Translations under genes and position numbers: made by a program
In this document: piece by piece, positions 7,522-15,830 of the stretch
Layout: the number at the start of each line of letters is the position of its first letter
Numbering within the stretch: position 1 is the stretch's first letter
The notes under the pieces: generated by a model
Told to the model about the DNA's origin: nothing
Database searches by the model: none
Seen by the model: the letters and a program-made list of their open reading frames with translations, nothing else
Source: Alphaproteobacteria bacterium
GTDB taxonomy: Bacteria > Pseudomonadota > Alphaproteobacteria > Reyranellales > Reyranellaceae
Direction: 5' to 3'
Assembly: GCA_019635875.1 (NCBI GenBank)
Contig: JAHBYP010000002.1
Coordinates: 930,001 to 994,000, forward strand
Length of the DNA: 64,000 nucleotides

Positions 7522-8040
7522 TTGACCACCGACCTCGCCCAACCCGCCCCCGGCAAGTCCTGCGGCTCCTGCACGCTGTGCTGCAAGGTTGTCGGCATCG
7601 CCGAGCTGAAGAAGCCGGCCGATGTCTGGTGCGGTCACTGCAACAAGGCCAAGGGCTGCAAGATCTACGACACCCGCCCGCAGGAGTGCCGCACCTTCAA
7701 CTGCCTCTTCCTGCTGCACGCCGACTTCCCCGAGGCATGGCGGCCCAGCAAGTCGAAGCTCGTGCTCTACGGCCAGGGCAACGACGTCGTCGTCCATGTC
7801 GATCCCGGCGCGCCCGCCGCCTGGCTGGGCGAGCCGTTCTACACCGCGCTCAAGGGGCTGGCCCAGAACCAGGGGCCGCTGGGCGGCATGGTCAGCGCGC
7901 GCATCGGCAGGCGCTGCGTCGTCTTCAAGCCGGATGGGCATATCGACATCGGCACGCTGGAGGCCGACGAGACCATCCGCTTCAGCTTCCAGCACGGGCA
8001 GGTCGAGGCGGCGAAGGTCCGGCGGGCGGCTGCGGGGTAG
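7522..8040 (+). CDS. CxxCxxCC (YkgJ/UPF0153-like) putative metal-binding protein
   Basis: Small cytoplasmic protein, 172 aa from the TTG start. It opens with CGSCTLCC, followed by WCGHCNKAKGC and ECRTFNC, the cysteine layout of the YkgJ-type zinc/iron-chelating family. The biochemical role is not established. I prefer TTG 7522, which has GGGAG 8 nt upstream. GTG 7504 would add six codons and overlap the preceding stop, but its Shine-Dalgarno site would touch the start codon. It follows the exported protein directly and could share its transcript. Confidence 0.8.
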   Translation: MTTDLAQPAPGKSCGSCTLCCKVVGIAELKKPADVWCGHCNKAKGCKIYDTRPQECRTFNCLFLLHADFPEAWRPSKSKLVLYGQGNDVVVHVDPGAPAAWLGEPFYTALKGLAQNQGPLGGMVSARIGRRCVVFKPDGHIDIGTLEADETIRFSFQHGQVEAAKVRRAAAG

Positions 8041-8049
8041 GGCGTCGGT

Positions 8050-8201
8050 TCCCTCCCTCTCCCCGCCTGCGGGGAGAGGGTTGGGGTGAGGGGCCGGTCC
8101 TCATTTGACCACGGCCGCAGTTCGTCGCACGAGCCCCTCACCCTCCCATCGCGCTGCGCGCGACGGGTCCCTCCCTCTCCCCGCAAGCGGGGCGAGGGGG
8201 T
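8050..8201. repeat. Family C palindromic repeat (CTCTCCCCGC...GCGGGGAGAGG)
   Basis: A composite inverted element. It has two small hairpins (CCCTCTCCCCGC-CT-GCGGGGAGAGGG at the left, a related CCCTCTCCCCGC-AA-GCGGGGCGAGGG at the right) and complementary GAGGGG/CCCCTC segments inside. It fills most of the 210-nt gap between the YkgJ-like and PhyH genes. Confidence 0.8.
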
Positions 8202-8250
8202 CATCGGGCGCCGTTCCGCCGGGCGGCGGAGAGGGATAGAGTCGGCCATC

Positions 8251-9003
8251 ATGTTCGAGACGCGACACTGGTCCGAGCTCGTCCGCGACGGCTACACGGT
8301 CGTGTCGGGCGCGATTGAGCCCCGCCTGCTGCACGCGGCGCAGGAGGCGGCGTCGGCGCTCGCCGCGCTGCATCCGGGCGGCGACTGGGAGCGCTCGAAG
8401 GACGAGTCGTGGCGCGAGATCCGGCACTGCGCGCATCCCGCATTCGGCGCGATCGTGCATGCGGCGCTCGATCCGCTGACGGCTGAGATCCTCGACAGCG
8501 CGCCGCCGCTCGAGCCCGTGCAGCTCGCCGCCACCATGCCCGGCTTCGCGCCGCGCGCCCGCATCGGCCGCGCATTCCATGTCGATGGCGGCAGCGGCCC
8601 GGCGCTGGGCGTCTTCAACGTGCTGCTGGGTGTGGCGCTGACGCCGGTCGACTCGGACACTTCGGGCGGCTTCCACGTCTGGCCCGGCTCGCACGCGCGC
8701 CTCGCGGCGCTGTTCGCGCGGCTTCCGGTCGACCAGCCGGTCCATTGGGGCGAGGCCAAGCTCGCGGGCCAGAAGACGCTGCGGCCCGAGGCACGCATGG
8801 TGGTGCCGAGGCTCGCGGCCGGCGACATCGTCGTCGCGCACAGCTTCATCGCGCACGGCACCTCCGCCAACACGACCGATGTGCGGCGTGACATGATCTT
8901 CCAGCGCCGCGCCGCGGCGCCGCTGTGGGACCCGTCCACCCAGGGCGCCGCGCGCACGCGCTTCATGCGCGATCCGTGGGCCTTCTTCCGGCTGCCGGTC
9001 TGA
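8251..9003 (+). CDS. Phytanoyl-CoA dioxygenase (PhyH)-family protein
   Basis: 250-aa Fe(II)/2-oxoglutarate oxygenase. The triad is visible: H110 and D112 in AFHVDGG, distal H202 in FIAHGTSAN, followed by R212/R213 for 2-oxoglutarate. A Trp-Pro-Gly-Ser-His segment (FHVWPGSH) is characteristic of PhyH proteins. The substrate cannot be deduced. The ATG at 8251 fits the domain start; an upstream in-frame extension would be translated from the family C repeat and is not believable. The gene is alone between two repeats. Confidence 0.88.
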   Translation: MFETRHWSELVRDGYTVVSGAIEPRLLHAAQEAASALAALHPGGDWERSKDESWREIRHCAHPAFGAIVHAALDPLTAEILDSAPPLEPVQLAATMPGFAPRARIGRAFHVDGGSGPALGVFNVLLGVALTPVDSDTSGGFHVWPGSHARLAALFARLPVDQPVHWGEAKLAGQKTLRPEARMVVPRLAAGDIVVAHSFIAHGTSANTTDVRRDMIFQRRAAAPLWDPSTQGAARTRFMRDPWAFFRLPV

Positions 9004-9011
9004 CCTGGCTT

Positions 9012-9137
9012 TACCTTCCCCCGGAGGGGGAAGGTGGCGCGGAGCGACGGATGGAGGATGTTGAAGTCGGACTCCAGCGTTCGTCTTCGACATCCCCCAT
9101 CCGCCCTTCGGGCACCTTCCCCCTCCGGGGGAAGGTA
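9012..9137. repeat. Family B palindromic repeat (copy 1)
   Basis: About 126-bp element. At each end is a perfect hairpin CCTTCCCCCGGAGGGGGAAGG; inside are GCGGAGCGACGGATGGAGGATG and its near-complement, with a centre TCGGACTCCAGCGTTCGTCTTCGA. Related copies are at 10486 and 63313, and the element at 62121 has the same architecture. Confidence 0.85.
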
Positions 9138-9252
9138 GAGTCCATGCGATCGCCCTGCGCTGCCGGCTCGACGCCGACCTGCTCGACGCGCATCAACGCT
9201 GTGTTGCGCAGTTATGTCGAGCCGCGCTCGCGGATGAGGTGATAGGAGTTAA

Positions 9253-9283
9253 CTGTCGTCCCGAGCGCAGCGAAGGATGACAG
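9253..9283. repeat. Family A repeat, truncated copy
   Basis: A short version (CTGTCGTCCCGAGCGCAGCG then AAGGATGACAG) lacking the normal centre. It lies just upstream of the CoA-transferase ribosome site. The rest of the 298-nt gap 9004-9301 holds the family B element and no gene I can support. Confidence 0.7.
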
Positions 9284-9301
9284 CAGAGGGAGGATCGTGT
9301 C

Positions 9302-10480
9302 GTGACATTGCCGCTCGAAGGGATCCGCGTCATCGAGATCGGCCAGGCGCTGGCCGGGCCGCTGGCCGGCGCGCTGTTCGCCGACATGGGCGCCGACGTG
9401 ATCAAGATCGAGAAGCCCGATGGCGGCGACGACGCGCGCATCTGGGGTCCGCCCTACGGGCCGGACGGCGAGACGTCGCTCTATTTCTACGGCCAGAATC
9501 GCGGCAAGCGCTCGGTGATGCTCGACCTCAAGCGCGCCGCCGACGTCGAGACGCTGCACCGCCTGTGCGAGACCTCGGACGTCCTGATCCAGAACCTGCG
9601 GCCGGGCGTGGTCGACGAATGCGGCATCGGGCCGGAGACGATGCTCGAGCGGCACCCCCGGCTGATCTACTGCTCGATCTGGGCCTTCGGCTACCAGGGG
9701 CCGATGCGCATGAAGCCGGGCTTCGACGCGCTGCTGCAGGCCTATGGCGGCATGCTGAGCGTCACCGGCCGGCCCGAGGATCCGCCGACCTTCTGCGGCG
9801 CCTCGATCAACGACAAGGCCACCGGCATGTTCAGCGTCATCGGCGCGCTCGCCGGCCTGCGCCAGCGCGACAGGACGGGCAAGGGCTGCCTGGTCGACAC
9901 GTCGCTGTTCGAGTCGGCGGTGTTCTGGGTCGAGGGCCAGGTCAACTCCTATATCGCCACCGGCAATGAGCCCAAGCGCCACGGCACCGGCGGCGCGGTG
10001 ATCGTGCCCTACCAGACCTTCGACTGCGCCGACGGCAAGGCGATCTGCCTCGCGCCCGGCAACGACCGGCTGTGGGCGCGCTGCGCGGCGGTGCTGGGTC
10101 ATCCCGACTGGGCGACCGATCCGCGCTACGCCAAAAGCGGCCAGCGCGTCGCCAACAAGGACGAGCTGCTGCCGATGATCGCCGCGGCGATGCGCAAGAA
10201 GACGCGCGCCGAATGGATGGAGGCGCTGGAGAAGGCCGGCGTGCCCAACGCCCCGGCCAACAACATCGGCGAGCTCGTGGCCACCGAGCAGCTCGGCGCG
10301 GTCGACCTCGTGCACGAGCTGGCCCCACGCGACGGCGAGCCGGGCGGGCTGAAGGTCGTCGGCCTGCCCATCTCCTTCGACCACCACCGCCCGAAATCCA
10401 TCCGCGCCGCGCCGAAGCTCGGCGAGCACACCGCCGAAGTGCTCGCCGAACTCGACGCCCGCAGCAAGGCCGCGGAGTAG
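9302..10480 (+). CDS. Family III (CaiB/BaiF) acyl-CoA:acid CoA-transferase
   Basis: 392 aa, the usual length. It transfers CoA between an acyl-CoA and a free acid through an aspartyl-CoA thioester. The N-terminal block LPLEGIRVIEIGQALAGP and the GADVIKIEKPDGGDDAR segment are diagnostic. The catalytic Asp is D171 in ASINDKATGMF. GTG start at 9302 with GGGAGG upstream. The natural acid (carnitine, formate, succinate or an aromatic acid) cannot be told from sequence. A second member lies at 46173. Confidence 0.93.
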   Translation: MTLPLEGIRVIEIGQALAGPLAGALFADMGADVIKIEKPDGGDDARIWGPPYGPDGETSLYFYGQNRGKRSVMLDLKRAADVETLHRLCETSDVLIQNLRPGVVDECGIGPETMLERHPRLIYCSIWAFGYQGPMRMKPGFDALLQAYGGMLSVTGRPEDPPTFCGASINDKATGMFSVIGALAGLRQRDRTGKGCLVDTSLFESAVFWVEGQVNSYIATGNEPKRHGTGGAVIVPYQTFDCADGKAICLAPGNDRLWARCAAVLGHPDWATDPRYAKSGQRVANKDELLPMIAAAMRKKTRAEWMEALEKAGVPNAPANNIGELVATEQLGAVDLVHELAPRDGEPGGLKVVGLPISFDHHRPKSIRAAPKLGEHTAEVLAELDARSKAAE

Positions 10481-10485
10481 TTGTT

Positions 10486-10607
10486 CCTTCCCCCGGAGGG
10501 GGAAGGTGCCCGAAGGGCGGAAGGGGGATGTCGAAGGCGGACCCCTGCGTTCGTCTTCAACATCCCCCTTCCGTCGCTCCGCGCCACCTTCCCCCTCCGG
10601 GGGAAGG
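10486..10607. repeat. Family B palindromic repeat (copy 2)
   Basis: Same architecture as the element at 9012, with terminal CCTTCCCCCGGAGGGGGAAGG hairpins. It sits between the CoA-transferase and the convergent VOC gene, only 5 nt from each gene end, where it could act as a bidirectional terminator. Confidence 0.85.
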
Positions 10608-10612
10608 GAAGA

Positions 10613-11095
10613 TCAAAACTTCGGCGGCTCGACGTTCTGGTTCCACTCGGGATCTCGGCTGGGGCTGAGCGGCGGGTCGGTGGCGAGCAGGCCCTTGCCG
10701 GGGATGAAGTTCACCTCCAGCCGGATGCCGTCGGGATCCTCGAACACGAAGTAGTAGTAGCCCGGCGCCCAGTCGCCCTCGAGCGGGCCGCGATCGATGC
10801 GCCCGCCCAGCGCGCGCACCTGCTCGGCCGCTCGATCGACATCCTCGCGCGTGCGCGCGCGCAGGCAGAGATGGTGCAGGCCGACGCGGTTCTGGTTGAA
10901 GCGTGCCTCCTGCTGGTCCTCGGCGGCGCGCTGGATGCCGATCGCCGTGCGCCCGCCCACGTGATAGAGGAAGTTGTTGCCGTCATAGACCTTGCGCATG
11001 CCCAGGAACGGCAGCAGCCCGGCATAGAAGGCGCGCGCCTTGTCCCACTGGTTCACGGTCAGGATGACGTGCGCGAGGCCGTTGACTTCGATCAT
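10613..11095 (-). CDS. VOC-superfamily protein (glyoxalase/extradiol dioxygenase fold)
   Basis: 160 aa. Two beta-alpha-beta-beta-beta modules are recognisable. Likely metal ligands are H9 (GLAHVILTV), H74 or H75 (VGLHHLCLRA) and E127 (GIRLEVNF), which fits the VOC family. Members include glyoxalase I, fosfomycin-resistance proteins, methylmalonyl-CoA epimerase and ring-cleavage dioxygenases; the exact reaction is open. It lies directly downstream of the FAD monooxygenase on the same strand, and a joint role in aromatic breakdown is plausible but unproven. Confidence 0.85.
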   Translation of the reverse strand: MIEVNGLAHVILTVNQWDKARAFYAGLLPFLGMRKVYDGNNFLYHVGGRTAIGIQRAAEDQQEARFNQNRVGLHHLCLRARTREDVDRAAEQVRALGGRIDRGPLEGDWAPGYYYFVFEDPDGIRLEVNFIPGKGLLATDPPLSPSRDPEWNQNVEPPKF

Positions 11096-11104
11096 GGGCA
11101 GCTC

Positions 11105-11159
11105 CTGTCATCCCGAGCGCAGCGAGGGATCTAGATTCCTCGCTTCGCTCGGAATGACA
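11105..11159. repeat. Family A palindromic repeat (copy 5), overlaps a gene end
   Basis: Short inverted repeat (arms CTGTCATCCCGAGCGCAGCG and CTTCGCTCGGAATGACA). It overlaps the final 17 codons and stop of the FAD monooxygenase gene, whose C-terminus is therefore repeat-encoded. Confidence 0.9.
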
Positions 11160-12325
11160 AAGGCATCGTGCTCATACAGCCATGCGATATTCGCGAGCGA
11201 GCGGTCGCCGCTATTGCGCATCGCCTCGTCGCGCTTGGCCTGCTCCGGCCCGTCGGGCAGGTGGAAGCGCACGCGGTTGGCGCGCGAGAGTTCCTGCAGG
11301 CGGCTGGCGCGCGGCTTGCGCAGCGTCTCGTAGCGCTTCAGCGCGCCGGGCACGTCGTCGGGCGTCGCGGCCAGCAGGGACGCCAGCGCCGCGCCGTCCT
11401 CGATCGCCTGCGCCGCACCCTGCGCCATCATCGGCAGCATGGGATGGCAGGCGTCGCCCAGCAGGGTGACGCGCCGGTCGCTCCAGCGCGGCAGCTCGGC
11501 GCGATCGTGCAGCGCCCAGACATAGGTCTCGGGAAACGCCGCGATCAGGCCGCGCACCATCGGGTGCCAGCCCTCGTAGCGCGCCAGCACGTCGGCGACC
11601 TCGCCGCGATCGGTCCACGATTCCTGGGTCCAGTCGCCGCGCTCGACGACGCAGACCACGTTCATCATGCGCCCGCCGGCGACCCAGTAGTGCACGACAT
11701 GCGCCGCCGGGCCCATCCAGTTGTGCGACACCACCTCGATGTCGAGATGGCGGATGCGATCGGCGGGCACCAGCCCGCGCCAGGCGACGCAGCCGGTGAA
11801 GCGCGGCTTCTCCGGTCCGTAGAGCGCCGTGCGCACGCGGCTATGGATGCCGTCGGCGCCGATCAGCGCGTCGGCCTCGATGCGCTGCCCGTTGTCGAAG
11901 GCCGCGACGACGCGCTCGCCCCTGGGCTCGAGCCCGACCAGCTTGTGGCTGGTGTGGATGCGGTCAGGCGGCATGGCGTCGGCCAGCAGGTTGGCGAGGT
12001 CGGCGCGGTGGAAATGGTAGTAGGGCGCGCCGAACGCCGCCTCGACCTCCGGCCCGAGCGGCGCGCGCTGCAGGGTACGGCCATCGTCCCAGCGAAGCTG
12101 GTGCACGCCGCGGGGCAGCACGCCGACGCGATCCATCGCCGCGCGCACACCCAGCCGGTGCAGCAGGCGCGAGGCGTTGGGGCTGATCTGGATGCCGGCG
12201 CCGATCTCGGTGATGCGCGGCGCCTGCTCGTAGACCCGCACGTCGAAGCCGGCGCGCAGCAGCGCCAGCGCCGCCGACAGCCCGCCGATGCCGCCACCGA
12301 TGACGGCGATGGTGAGCGCTGTCAT
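11108..12325 (-). CDS. FAD-dependent aromatic monooxygenase (salicylate/3-hydroxybenzoate hydroxylase type)
   Basis: 405 aa, single-component flavin hydroxylase. GGGIGGL near residue 10 binds FAD, ALIGADGIHSRVR is the DG motif, and LLGDACHPMLP is the GD motif. This group hydroxylates phenolic acids with NAD(P)H and O2. Oddly, the ATG at 12325 is the GGGATGACAG of a family A repeat, and the last residues (VIPSEARNLDPSLRSG) plus the stop are encoded by another copy of the same repeat. There is no clear Shine-Dalgarno site. The catalytic core is intact. It is followed by the VOC gene. Confidence 0.88.
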   Translation of the reverse strand: MTALTIAVIGGGIGGLSAALALLRAGFDVRVYEQAPRITEIGAGIQISPNASRLLHRLGVRAAMDRVGVLPRGVHQLRWDDGRTLQRAPLGPEVEAAFGAPYYHFHRADLANLLADAMPPDRIHTSHKLVGLEPRGERVVAAFDNGQRIEADALIGADGIHSRVRTALYGPEKPRFTGCVAWRGLVPADRIRHLDIEVVSHNWMGPAAHVVHYWVAGGRMMNVVCVVERGDWTQESWTDRGEVADVLARYEGWHPMVRGLIAAFPETYVWALHDRAELPRWSDRRVTLLGDACHPMLPMMAQGAAQAIEDGAALASLLAATPDDVPGALKRYETLRKPRASRLQELSRANRVRFHLPDGPEQAKRDEAMRNSGDRSLANIAWLYEHDAFVIPSEARNLDPSLRSG

Positions 12326-12385
12326 CCCGAGCGCAGCGAGGGATCTAGGACGCCCCTGGATCCCTCGCTGCGCTCGGGATGACAG
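12319..12385. repeat. Family A palindromic repeat (copy 6), holds the start codon of the monooxygenase
   Basis: Typical two-arm element. The ATG of the minus-strand monooxygenase (12325-12323) is part of its arm. Confidence 0.9.
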
Positions 12386-12407
12386 GTGGTTCCCGGGTAG
12401 GGACGGC

Positions 12408-12656
12408 TCACCGGCACGAGCACTTCTTGCCCGGGCCGCCGAAATTCTTCTTGGCGAAGCTCTCGGCGTCGGAGCGGAAGCCGAAGCTGCTGAGCTGGCA
12501 GATGCCCGAGCCGCGCGCCGACTTCATCTGGTTGAAGTCGCGCGAATCGACCTCGATCTTGTTGTTGGCGCAGTACACGTAATAGCCCGCGGCATGGGCG
12601 CCGAACGGCGCCGCCAGCAGGACGATGGCGATGGCCGCGACGATCGCGTTGCGCAT
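12408..12656 (-). CDS. Small exported cysteine-containing protein
   Basis: 82 aa. A signal peptide is clear (MRNAIVAAIAIVLLAAPFGAHA, cleavage about residue 22). The mature part is about 60 aa with four Cys (YCANN, GICQL and a terminal CSC), compatible with two disulfides. I do not recognise a family. GGGGAGG lies 6 nt before the ATG. It lies 12 nt downstream of the azoreductase-like gene and is probably co-transcribed with it. Confidence 0.7.
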   Translation of the reverse strand: MRNAIVAAIAIVLLAAPFGAHAAGYYVYCANNKIEVDSRDFNQMKSARGSGICQLSSFGFRSDAESFAKKNFGGPGKKCSCR

Positions 12657-12668
12657 GAAGATCCTCCC

Positions 12669-13292
12669 CTATCGAACCGCGAGGGCGCGCGCCTCGTCGG
12701 ATGCCCTGGCCAGCGCTTCGGAGACGTCGCCCGCCGAGGCCAGCGGCGGCAGGCGGATGGTGTCGATGTCGGTGATCCCGGCCTCGTGCAGCCACCAGTC
12801 GAAATAGGATACCTGAAAATCGGCGCCGAATTGCGGTGGCTTGCCCGGCGCGTAGATGCCGGCGCTGTAGACCACCGTGGCGCGCTTGTCGCGCAGCAGG
12901 CCCGAGTAGCCCTGGGCGCGGTCGAGGTTGAACAGCAGGCCGGGCTGCATGATGACGTCGATGTAGTGCTTCAGCCGGTAGGGGATCGAGCCGTTCCACA
13001 TCGGCACGCTGAAGACATAGCGCTCGGCGCCGCGGAAGCGCTCGACGACGGCGAGCACGGATTGCCACGCCGCGCGCTGGGCGTCGTCGGGCCGGCCCTG
13101 GCGCATCACCGCGAGCTTGGCGGCGACCATCTGGTCGTCGAAGACCGGCAGCTCCTCGCGCCACAGGTCGAGGGTGTCGATCGTGAAGTCGGGGTGGTGG
13201 GCGCGGAACGCCTCGACATAGGCCGCGGCGACGGTGTTGGAGCGCGAGGTGGCGCCGCGCGGCGAGCCCACGACATAGAGAAGACGCGCCAT
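12669..13292 (-). CDS. FMN-dependent NADH-azoreductase / NAD(P)H dehydrogenase (quinone)-like protein
   Basis: 207-aa flavodoxin-fold oxidoreductase. The SPRGATSRSN loop near residue 10 is the FMN phosphate-binding site, and SVPMWNGSIPYRLKHYID is the AzoR signature. Such enzymes reduce quinones or azo dyes by two electrons. The ATG follows the stop of the upstream luciferase-like gene with one nucleotide between (TGACATG), so a shared transcript is very likely. The pair might form a reductase/monooxygenase system, as LLM monooxygenases often need reduced flavin. Confidence 0.87.
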   Translation of the reverse strand: MARLLYVVGSPRGATSRSNTVAAAYVEAFRAHHPDFTIDTLDLWREELPVFDDQMVAAKLAVMRQGRPDDAQRAAWQSVLAVVERFRGAERYVFSVPMWNGSIPYRLKHYIDVIMQPGLLFNLDRAQGYSGLLRDKRATVVYSAGIYAPGKPPQFGADFQVSYFDWWLHEAGITDIDTIRLPPLASAGDVSEALARASDEARALAVR

Positions 13293-13293
13293 G

Positions 13294-14544
13294 TCAGTCG
13301 TCGCCCGCCTTGGCCGTCGTCTTCGTCGCGGCTTCCTTCCCGGCCATCTTGGCCTTCAGCTGCTCGGGCGTCAGGCGCACGATGTGCTCGTTCTGGTGGC
13401 TGTAGATGTCGTATTTCTGCACGTCGAGATCCTCGAGCACGATCTCTCGCGACAGCACCTTGCGCTTCCAGTCGGCGTGCTCGGCCTCCGCGGCGTGGAA
13501 CTCCGGCATGACCTCCTTGGCGAAGAGCTCGAGCGATTCGCAGATGTCCTGGTGGCTGGTCCTGCCGGCCTGGTTCAGCAGGATCACCTGGTCGACCCGG
13601 CTTTGCTGAAACTGGCGCAGCTTCCTGCGGATGGTCTCTGGCGAGCCGATCAGGCCGGACTCCAGCGCCTTCTTCTCCTCCGGTCCGCCCTTCCAGCTCT
13701 GGTACTCCTGCCACAGGTCCGAGGTGCCGGGCGCGTCGACGCCTTTGCGGCCATAGTAGCTGAGCGCGAAGATGAAGAACGTCCAGCCCGCCGCCTTGGC
13801 TTCGGCCTCCGCGTCCGTGGCCGCGCACATGAAGCCCGACACCATCGCCACGTTGGCATTGCTCGGGTAGTCGGCGAGCTTGCGCGGGTTGTTCAGCAGG
13901 TTGTTGTAGTACTTGTGGACCCAGGCCCGCGCCGCCTCCGGGGTGACGAAGGTGAAGCCCAGCGCGCCCATGCCCCATTCGCCGGCCTTGCCGATGGTCT
14001 GGATGTTGGAGCACGCCACCCACAGCGGCGGGTGCGGCTTCTGGTAGGGCTTGGGAATGACGTTGCGCGCCGGGAAGTCGTAGTACTGGCCGTGGAACTC
14101 CCAGCTCTCCCTGGTGAACATCGGGATGATGGCCTTGACCGCCTCTTCCCACCGCTCGCGCTTGTCGCGCACGCGGATGTTGAAGGGATGCAGCTCGGCC
14201 GGCCCGGCCGCCTCGCCCATGCCGAGATCGACGCGCCCGCCGCTCAGCAGGTCCAAGGTCGCGACCTTCTCGGCGACGCGATGCGGCTGGTTGGTGGTGA
14301 GCTGGATCACGCCGTGGCCCAGCCGGATGCGCCGGGTGCGCTGGCTGGCGGCGCCGAGGAAGACCTCGGGCGCAGAGGAGTGCGAGTACTCCTCGAGGAA
14401 ATGATGCTCGACCTCCCAGGCGTAGTCGTAGCCCAGCCGGTCGGCGAGCTCGATCTGGCTCAGTGAATCCTGCAGCAGCTGGTACTCGCTCAGCGCGTTC
14501 CACGGCCGGGGCAGCTGGTGCTCATAGAAGATGCCGAACTTCAT
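13294..14544 (-). CDS. LLM-class (bacterial luciferase-like) flavin-dependent monooxygenase
   Basis: 416 aa, TIM-barrel luciferase family. The MKFGIFYEHQ start, EVEHHFLEEYSHSSAPEV (the EHH motif, residues 46-48) and SGGRVDLGMG segment are typical. These enzymes use FMNH2 and O2 to oxidise alkanes, sulfonates, aldehydes or heterocycles. The C-terminal 25 residues are a Lys/Ala/Thr-rich tail not usual for the fold. The next gene downstream is an azoreductase-like protein that could supply reduced flavin. It is divergent from a glycosyltransferase. Confidence 0.9.
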   Translation of the reverse strand: MKFGIFYEHQLPRPWNALSEYQLLQDSLSQIELADRLGYDYAWEVEHHFLEEYSHSSAPEVFLGAASQRTRRIRLGHGVIQLTTNQPHRVAEKVATLDLLSGGRVDLGMGEAAGPAELHPFNIRVRDKRERWEEAVKAIIPMFTRESWEFHGQYYDFPARNVIPKPYQKPHPPLWVACSNIQTIGKAGEWGMGALGFTFVTPEAARAWVHKYYNNLLNNPRKLADYPSNANVAMVSGFMCAATDAEAEAKAAGWTFFIFALSYYGRKGVDAPGTSDLWQEYQSWKGGPEEKKALESGLIGSPETIRRKLRQFQQSRVDQVILLNQAGRTSHQDICESLELFAKEVMPEFHAAEAEHADWKRKVLSREIVLEDLDVQKYDIYSHQNEHIVRLTPEQLKAKMAGKEAATKTTAKAGDD

Positions 14545-14737
14545 GCCTGTTCTCTCCCGTGCCGGCGATTGGACGGCCCGCTCCGCTGCGAGTCAATCGC
14601 GTGCGTGTTCGCGATCAGTAATCTGACCAAGAAGTTATGGCGATCAACGGCGAAACCCTGTAAGAGCGATGCACCGGTGCAATGAACAAACCTAACGTGT
14701 TGTCGCACAACAAGCTTGCCACCGAGTCGGCGCGCTG

Positions 14738-15709
14738 ATGGCCTTCAGCCATTCCTTCGTGGTGCCGTCCTACAATCACGGCCAGTTCATCGGCGAGACC
14801 ATCGAGTCGTTGCTGAACCAGGAGCTGCCGGGCTCCGAGATCGTCGTCTGCGACGATCACAGCACCGACAATTCGCGCGACGTGATCGAGCGTTATCGCG
14901 ACCGCATCCGCATCGTCCATCCGCCGCATCGCATGGGCATGATGCCGAACTACAATTTCGCCACGGCGCAGGCGACCGGCGAATGGGTGTCGCTGCTGGG
15001 CTCCGACGATCGCGCGCAGCCCGGCTTCGCACGCCTGATCCGCGAGGGTGCCGCGCGCACGCCCAACACCGTGGTGGTCACCGGCGATTACGACCAGATC
15101 GACGGCGAGGGCCGCAGGATCCGCACCGAGCGGGTGCTGTCGGTGCGGCCGGTCACCCGGCCGCCGGAGACGTTCTATACCCAGCTCGCCGCGCCCAAGG
15201 TGCCGCCGGTGGCCAACGCCTTCCATCGCCCGTCGTGGGAGAAGGTCGGCGGCTTTCCCGAGAAGGCGACCCTGATCGGCGACTGGGGCCTGTGGCTGCG
15301 GCTGGCGCCGCTGGGCGATTTCGTGCACGTCGCGCAGCCGCTGGCCGAGTACCGCGTCAGCTACCGGCCCAACATCGCCTACGAGCGCCGCATCGAGGCG
15401 CTGCGCGACGACGTCTACATCGTGCTGACCCTGATCCCGGAGATCGCCGGGCAGATCCCCAACGTCGACATGAAGTATGTCGCGATGGCCAGCCGCGTGC
15501 GGCTGCGCTCGCTGATCGCCGGCTACAGCAAGCTGCTGAAGCCCGACGACCGCGCCTTCGCCGTCGAGATCCTGCGCGACTGGGCGGCCCGCACGCGGCT
15601 CGAGCACATGCTCGAGCGCTTCGCCCGCGGCGAGACCATCGCCTCCGGCTGGCGCGACAGCACCCTGCGCCGCATCCTGCGCGACATCTACAAGGCGCTC
15701 AGGCGCTGA
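14738..15709 (+). CDS. Family 2 glycosyltransferase
   Basis: 323 aa, GT-A fold. SFVVPSYNHGQFIGETIESL opens the nucleotide-sugar domain, VCDDHSTDNS follows, and the DxD-type metal site is near D90-D91 (LLGSDDRAQPG). The C-terminal third is helical and without membrane segments, so the enzyme is soluble or peripheral. It probably adds a sugar to a surface polysaccharide or lipid. No other surface-sugar gene adjoins it. No strong ribosome site is seen before ATG 14738, but upstream codons do not fit the fold. The 193-nt spacer to the divergent LLM gene is A+T-richer and should hold the promoters. Confidence 0.88.
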   Translation: MAFSHSFVVPSYNHGQFIGETIESLLNQELPGSEIVVCDDHSTDNSRDVIERYRDRIRIVHPPHRMGMMPNYNFATAQATGEWVSLLGSDDRAQPGFARLIREGAARTPNTVVVTGDYDQIDGEGRRIRTERVLSVRPVTRPPETFYTQLAAPKVPPVANAFHRPSWEKVGGFPEKATLIGDWGLWLRLAPLGDFVHVAQPLAEYRVSYRPNIAYERRIEALRDDVYIVLTLIPEIAGQIPNVDMKYVAMASRVRLRSLIAGYSKLLKPDDRAFAVEILRDWAARTRLEHMLERFARGETIASGWRDSTLRRILRDIYKALRR

Positions 15710-15717
15710 GGCGAACC

Positions 15718-15822
15718 CCGTCGTCCTGAGCGCAGCGAAGGACCTTGCGGTGTCGCGGTCACACACCGGCGTAGTGGCCGATCGCGCCACCGCAAGGTCC
15801 TTCGCTGCGCTCAGGACGACGG
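15718..15822. repeat. Family A-like palindrome with 35-bp perfect arms
   Basis: Arms 15718-15752 and 15788-15822 are exact reverse complements (CCGTCGTCCTGAGCGCAGCG start), separated by 35 nt. This is the longest perfect hairpin of the family here. It lies between the convergent glycosyltransferase and peptidase genes and could terminate both. Confidence 0.92.
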
Positions 15823-15830
15823 TAGCGTCG

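Noticed and set aside
8086..8250. N-terminal extension of the PhyH protein
   Set aside because: It would be translated from the family C repeat; the domain starts at ATG 8251.
14545..14737. A tRNA or small RNA gene in the A+T-richer spacer before the glycosyltransferase
   Set aside because: No cloverleaf or T-loop GGTTCRA-type signal was found; the composition is adequately explained by two divergent promoters.
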